Source: Mycobacterium malmoense (GTDB lineage: Bacteria; Actinomycetota; Actinomycetes; Mycobacteriales; Mycobacteriaceae). Taken from it: 64,000 bases of DNA. Each line of letters starts with the position of its first letter. Positions within the stretch are counted from its first letter, which is position 1. Where the stretch lies: contig NZ_CP080999.1 of assembly GCF_019645855.1 (NCBI RefSeq), positions 3,596,001 through 3,660,000 on the forward strand, given 5' to 3'. The notes beneath the pieces were generated by a model that saw nothing but the letters and a program-made list of their open reading frames with translations, ran no database searches and was not told the DNA's origin. Shown here one piece after another: positions 61,001-64,000 of this stretch. The translations under genes were made by a program, and so were the position numbers.

Positions 61001-64000
61001 GACGCGTGGATCTGCCGGCCGGCGGCCAGCGCCTTGCCCTGCCACCAGGTGGCCTGGGTGGCGACGACGTGGCCGACGCCCTCGAACCTTTCCGACAGGC
61101 TCAACCACTGGGCGTCAATGTCGCCCTCGTCGGCCAGCCACAGCTTGACCAGGTCCTCGCGGGCGCTGGCCCACCGGTCGTCGAACAAGACGGCCTTCTT
61201 GGCGTCGAACACCGGTGCCACCAAACGTGGCCAGTCCGCGCCCAATTCGGCGGTGACCAGGTCGATGAGCTCGGCATCGGTGGCCTTAGCCAAACCCGCC
61301 GACACGCCGACCGGATCGTCGAGGCCTAGCTGGCCCAGCACCAAGCGGGCCGCCGAGGCCAGCACGCCGTCGCGGCCGGTGATCTGATCGGTGAATTCGG
61401 AGAGCGCCGCGGCGTCGATGGTCGCACCGCCGCCACCGCCCGCCGACGGCAACGCCACCGAAACACCGCGGCGTGCGGCGACCGCAGTGACCGCGGCGTC
61501 GACGACCTTGTCGACGGACGCTGCATCGGCCAGCGCGCCCTCGTGCAGGTGCCCCAGGGCGCCCCCGCGAACGCTGGTGCCCTCACGGGTTCCCAGCGCG
61601 ACCTCGACCGTGACGTGCTTGGCCCACCCCTCGCCGAGCTCCCAGGTCTTCTTGACCCGCTCGGCGATGGCCCCCGGCCGCTTGCCTGAGGGCCCCAGAA
61701 CCGTGCGCAGCTGATCGTTGATCGCATCGGAAAGCACTGGGCCGTAAGGCTTGTAGGTGCGTGCCAGCTTGGTCACCTGGGAGCGCAGCCCGGCCAGGTC
61801 GGCCTCGGCGGCGCCATCGATGGCGCCCAGGTTCAGCTCGGAGCCCAGGTCCACCAGCAGCTGGTTGCGCCGTGACGACGCGCCGTCGGTGATGGACTCG
61901 ATGGAGTCCAGCTCCTCGATCTGGTCGATGCGCATCTTGGCCGACAGCGCGATCAGCGCCAGGGTGGCGTCGGCGGCGTCGAAGGTCAGGTCGTCGGGAC
62001 GTGGAGCCCCGGACGGAGCCGCGGCGACGGCAGGAACGACATTGGGATCGGGCGCACCCTCCGGCGCGGAAGCGCCGGAATCGTCCGCCACCGCTTCGTC
62101 TTCCGGCTCGGGGTCGGTGTCGGTCGCGAACAGCACGGCGGCGTCGCGCTCGGCGTTGAGCACTTCCACTGTGCTGTGGGCATACTCGGGGAGCTTGAGG
62201 GTGTTGGTGGCAAGTCCGGCGACGGTCGGCGACGACTTCACGCCGATCTCGACGAACCGCTCCACCCCCAGACCGCCCGCGGCCTCTTCGGTGAACAGCA
62301 GATCCTGCGTCTCGATCCAGCGCACCGGGCTGGCGAACTGCCACGCCAACAGCTCGATGAAGACCCTGCGCGCCATCTCGCGCGGCCGCTCGCGGCGCCA
62401 GGTGTCGTAGTCGGCGAGGATCTCGTCGAGCGGTTCGGCGGGCACCAAATCCCGGATCTCCTGGATGAAGTCGCGATCCAGCGTGAACGGCCGCGGCACC
62501 AGGTTGGGAATGTAGTGCCCGACGATCGGGTCGGGATCCTTGTCGCGCGGCATCACCCGTTCCAGCGAGCGGCGGAAGTCGGCCACACCGACCCGCAACA
62601 CCTCCGAGTGGAACGGCACGTCGATGCCCGGCACCAGGATGAACGAACGCCGGCCGCCGGTGAGCTCGCGGCGACGCTCGACCTCGGCTTCCAGCGCCTC
62701 CAGGCCGCGCACCGTGCCGGCGATCGCGTACTGCGAGCCACGCAGGTTGAAGTTCACGATCTGCAGGAACTCACCGGTGTGTTCGGCGATTCCGGCGACG
62801 AACGCGGGAACCTCGTCGTCGGGCAGGTCGATCTGCGAGGGCCGGATTGCCGCCAACCGGTAGTTGGAGCGGCCCAGCTCGTCGCGCGGCACGATGTCAT
62901 GCATCTTCGACCCGCGGTGAAACACCATCTCCAGCAAGGCTTCCAGCTCATAGATGCCCGTCACGCAGGCCAGCGCGGTGTACTCGCCGACCGAGTGGCC
63001 GCACGCGATGGCGCCCTCGACGAAGGCACCCCGCTCGCGCATCTCGGCGACCTGGGCGGCGGCCACCGTCGCCATCGCGACCTGGGTGAACTGCGTGAGG
63101 TAGAGAACGCCATCGGGGTGGTGGTAGTGCACGCCGCTGGCGATGATGCTGGTCGGGTTGTCGCGCACCACATGCAGCACCGAGAACCCCAGCGTTTCGC
63201 GGGTGAACTTGTCAGCGCTGTCCCACACCTTGCGCGCCGCCTTCGACCGCGCCCGCACCTCCATGCCCATGCCCTTGTGCTGGATGCCCTGGCCGGGGAA
63301 CGCGTACACCGTCTTGGGGGCGGCAAGACGGGCGGTGGCCGACATCACCAGATCCGACCCGACACGGGCGGCCACTTCCAAAACCTCTGCGCCCTGGTCG
63401 ATTCCGACGCGGTCAACCCGGAAGTCAACCTCGTCGCCGGGACGGACCATGCCCAGGAATCGCGCGGTCCAGCCGACCAGCCGGGCGGGCGGGCGGGCCT
63501 GACCGTCCGTGGCGGTCACCGCGTGCTGCGCGGCGGCAGACAGCCACATGCCGTGCACGATGGGTGATTCCAGTCCGGCCAGCAGCGCGGCCGCCCGGTC
63601 GGTGTGGATGGGGTTGTGGTCACCGGACACCATCGCGAACGGGCGCATGTCCACCGGAGCCGACAGCGTGACGTCGCGGCGCCGGCGGCGCGGGGTGTCG
63701 GTTGCGTTCTCCGATACCGCGCCCCCGGCCCGGACCGGATCGGCGAGCTGGGCGGCACCGGTGCGTCCCAGGATCGCGAAACGCTCAGTGAGCGTGGCGA
63801 TCACGGCTCCGTCGGTATCGGCCGAGCCTCTCAGAGTCACCGAGACCGAGACCACACGGCCCAGGTCGGTGTCGATGGCCCGCGAAGCCGTTGCGGCCAC
63901 TGTCAATTGGGCCGGCACTTTCGGCAGCGTGCCGACCACGTGGGCGGCGTGGTCCAGATGTACCAGGCTCAGCAGGCCCTCCACCACCGGGAAGCCGGTG
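58066..64000 (-). CDS. fas: Type I fatty acid synthase, C-terminal part
   Basis: The window holds about 1,977 C-terminal residues of FAS-I; the N-terminal acyltransferase and most of the enoyl reductase lie beyond the right edge. Domains appear in FAS-I order: dehydratase hot-dog motif GDHNPIHTD (about 63600), malonyl/palmitoyl transferase GHSVGEYTA (about 63000), ACP with its Ser in DGASSRRN (about 61880), ketoreductase VTGASKGSIA (about 60930) and ketosynthase with catalytic Cys in AACATAAV (codon 59125-59127). It makes C16-C26 acyl-CoAs for mycolate and lipid synthesis. It corresponds to Rv2524c, and acpS follows. Confidence 0.97.
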   Translation of the reverse strand, partial: TGFPVVEGLLSLVHLDHAAHVVGTLPKVPAQLTVAATASRAIDTDLGRVVSVSVTLRGSADTDGAVIATLTERFAILGRTGAAQLADPVRAGGAVSENATDTPRRRRRDVTLSAPVDMRPFAMVSGDHNPIHTDRAAALLAGLESPIVHGMWLSAAAQHAVTATDGQARPPARLVGWTARFLGMVRPGDEVDFRVDRVGIDQGAEVLEVAARVGSDLVMSATARLAAPKTVYAFPGQGIQHKGMGMEVRARSKAARKVWDSADKFTRETLGFSVLHVVRDNPTSIIASGVHYHHPDGVLYLTQFTQVAMATVAAAQVAEMRERGAFVEGAIACGHSVGEYTALACVTGIYELEALLEMVFHRGSKMHDIVPRDELGRSNYRLAAIRPSQIDLPDDEVPAFVAGIAEHTGEFLQIVNFNLRGSQYAIAGTVRGLEALEAEVERRRELTGGRRSFILVPGIDVPFHSEVLRVGVADFRRSLERVMPRDKDPDPIVGHYIPNLVPRPFTLDRDFIQEIRDLVPAEPLDEILADYDTWRRERPREMARRVFIELLAWQFASPVRWIETQDLLFTEEAAGGLGVERFVEIGVKSSPTVAGLATNTLKLPEYAHSTVEVLNAERDAAVLFATDTDPEPEDEAVADDSGASAPEGAPDPNVVPAVAAAPSGAPRPDDLTFDAADATLALIALSAKMRIDQIEELDSIESITDGASSRRNQLLVDLGSELNLGAIDGAAEADLAGLRSQVTKLARTYKPYGPVLSDAINDQLRTVLGPSGKRPGAIAERVKKTWELGEGWAKHVTVEVALGTREGTSVRGGALGHLHEGALADAASVDKVVDAAVTAVAARRGVSVALPSAGGGGGATIDAAALSEFTDQITGRDGVLASAARLVLGQLGLDDPVGVSAGLAKATDAELIDLVTAELGADWPRLVAPVFDAKKAVLFDDRWASAREDLVKLWLADEGDIDAQWLSLSERFEGVGHVVATQATWWQGKALAAGRQIHASLYGRIAAGAENPDPGRYSGEIAVVTGASKGSIAASVVARLLDGGATVIATTSKLNEERLAFYRGLYRDHARYGAALWVVAANMASYSDIDALVEWVGTEQTESLGPQSIHIKDAQTPTLLFPFAAPRVVGDLSEAGSRAELEMKVLLWAVQRLIGGLSKIGAERDIASRLHVVLPGSPNRGMFGGDGAYGEAKSALDAVVSRWHAESSWAARVSLAHALIGWTRGTGLMGHNDAIVTAVEEAGVTTYSTDEMAAMLLDLCDVESKVAAAGAPIKADLTGGLADADLDMAELAAKAREEMSASEEADSEPAEGTPGVIAALPSPPRGYTPAPPPEWDDLDVDPADLVVIVGGAELGPYGSSRTRFEMEVDNELSAAGVLELAWTTGLIRWEDDPQPGWYDTESGELVDESELVERYHDTVVERVGVREFVDDGAIDPDHASPLLVSVFLDKDFAFVVSSEADARAFVEFDPEHTVIRPVPDSSDWQVIRKAGTEIRVPRKTKLSRVVGGQIPTGFDPTVWGISPDMASSIDRLAVWNIVATVDAFLSAGFSPAEVMRYVHPSLVANTMGTGMGGGTSMQTMYHGNLLGRNKPNDIFQEVLPNIVAAHVVQSYIGSYGAMIHPVAACATAAVSVEEGVDKIRLGKAELVVAGGIDDLTLEGIIGFGDMAATADTGMMRGRGIHDSKFSRPNDRRRLGFVEAQGGGTILLARGDLALKMGLPVLAVVAYAQSFADGVHTSIPAPGLGALGAGRGGKDSPLARSLAKLGVGADDIAVISKHDTSTLANDPNETELHERLAAALGRSVGAPLFVVSQKSLTGHAKGGAAVFQMMGLCQMLRDGVIPPNRSLDCVDDELAGSAHFVWVRDTLRLGGKFPLKAGMLTSLGFGHVSGLVALVHPQAFIAALDPEQRADYQRRANERLLAGQRRLASAIAGGAPMYQRPPDRRFDHHAAEKRQEAAMLLNPAARLGDDDAYEVSAG

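Noticed and set aside
59686..61329. 547-codon plus-strand ORF opposite fas
   Set aside because: It mirrors the FAS-I codons in antisense, has no ribosome binding site or recognisable motif, and its composition is that of a shadow frame.

Overview
The window is a GC-rich actinobacterial chromosome segment and almost certainly comes from a slow-growing nontuberculous Mycobacterium. The evidence is a PE/Esx/PPE cluster of ESX-5 type, a complete mce operon, a 13E12 (DUF222) remnant, FAS-I, and long collinearity with the M. tuberculosis H37Rv interval from about Rv2486 (echA14) to Rv2524c (fas). That collinearity is recalled from knowledge of H37Rv, not computed. I do not name a species.

Layout. 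(1) 1-1.9 kb: the 5' part of an ammonium-transporter-like gene on the minus strand, a possible small upstream ORF, and two palindromic operator-like sites. (2) 1.9-5.9 kb: PE, EsxM-like, EsxN-like, PPE, PPE on the plus strand. (3) 6-10 kb: a divergent family III CoA-transferase homologue, a rhomboid-like membrane protein, and a cytochrome P450 preceded by a near-perfect IdeR iron box. (4) 10.2-12.7 kb: an arsenic cassette (arsC, acr3, ArsI/CadI on the minus strand; arsR divergent) with a perfect 13-bp inverted repeat in the shared promoter. (5) 12.8-20 kb: secreted FAD oxidoreductase, EchA-type crotonase, ChrB-like protein, MFS transporter, bile-acid-symporter-family protein and a 13E12 pseudogene.

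(6) 20-29.6 kb: a minus-strand cluster for branched-chain amino acid (leucine) catabolism: accD1-accA1-fadE19-MaoC-citE-bkdA-bkdB-bkdC. (7) 29.9-32.3 kb: a mycobacterial surface protein gene sits where M. tuberculosis has scoB-scoA-fadD35, followed by the TetR regulator bkaR. The 16-bp motif GTTAAT-N4-ATTAAC lies in front of accD1, and two copies lie in front of bkaR, which strongly suggests the BkaR operator. (8) 32.3-37.8 kb: Rv2507- and Rv2508c-like membrane proteins, cmrA (mycolate reductase), a HerA-like ATPase, orn and tRNA-His.

(9) 37.8-49.8 kb: a DUF3800 gene and a full mce operon (two YrbE permeases, MceA-F, a Mce-associated protein, an RsiV/MPT64-like secreted protein), inserted between hisT and ldtB relative to M. 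tuberculosis. (10) 49.8-58 kb: ldtB (L,D-transpeptidase), tRNA-Lys, an SsuABC/NrtABC-like ABC importer, a TetR repressor whose 20-bp operator-like site also precedes the importer, a DUF3618 protein, bcp, an M20 dipeptidase and acpS. (11) 58.1-64 kb: the C-terminal two thirds of FAS-I, running off the right edge.

The core genes degrade branched-chain keto acids to acyl-CoAs and build fatty and mycolic acids. The accessory insertions add metal(loid) resistance, lipid import, iron-linked oxidation and small-molecule uptake. No CRISPR array, insertion-sequence transposase, integrase or clearly new multi-gene system was recognised. The most useful new signals are regulatory (BkaR, IdeR, ArsR and TetR sites) and enzyme homologues with replaced catalytic residues.
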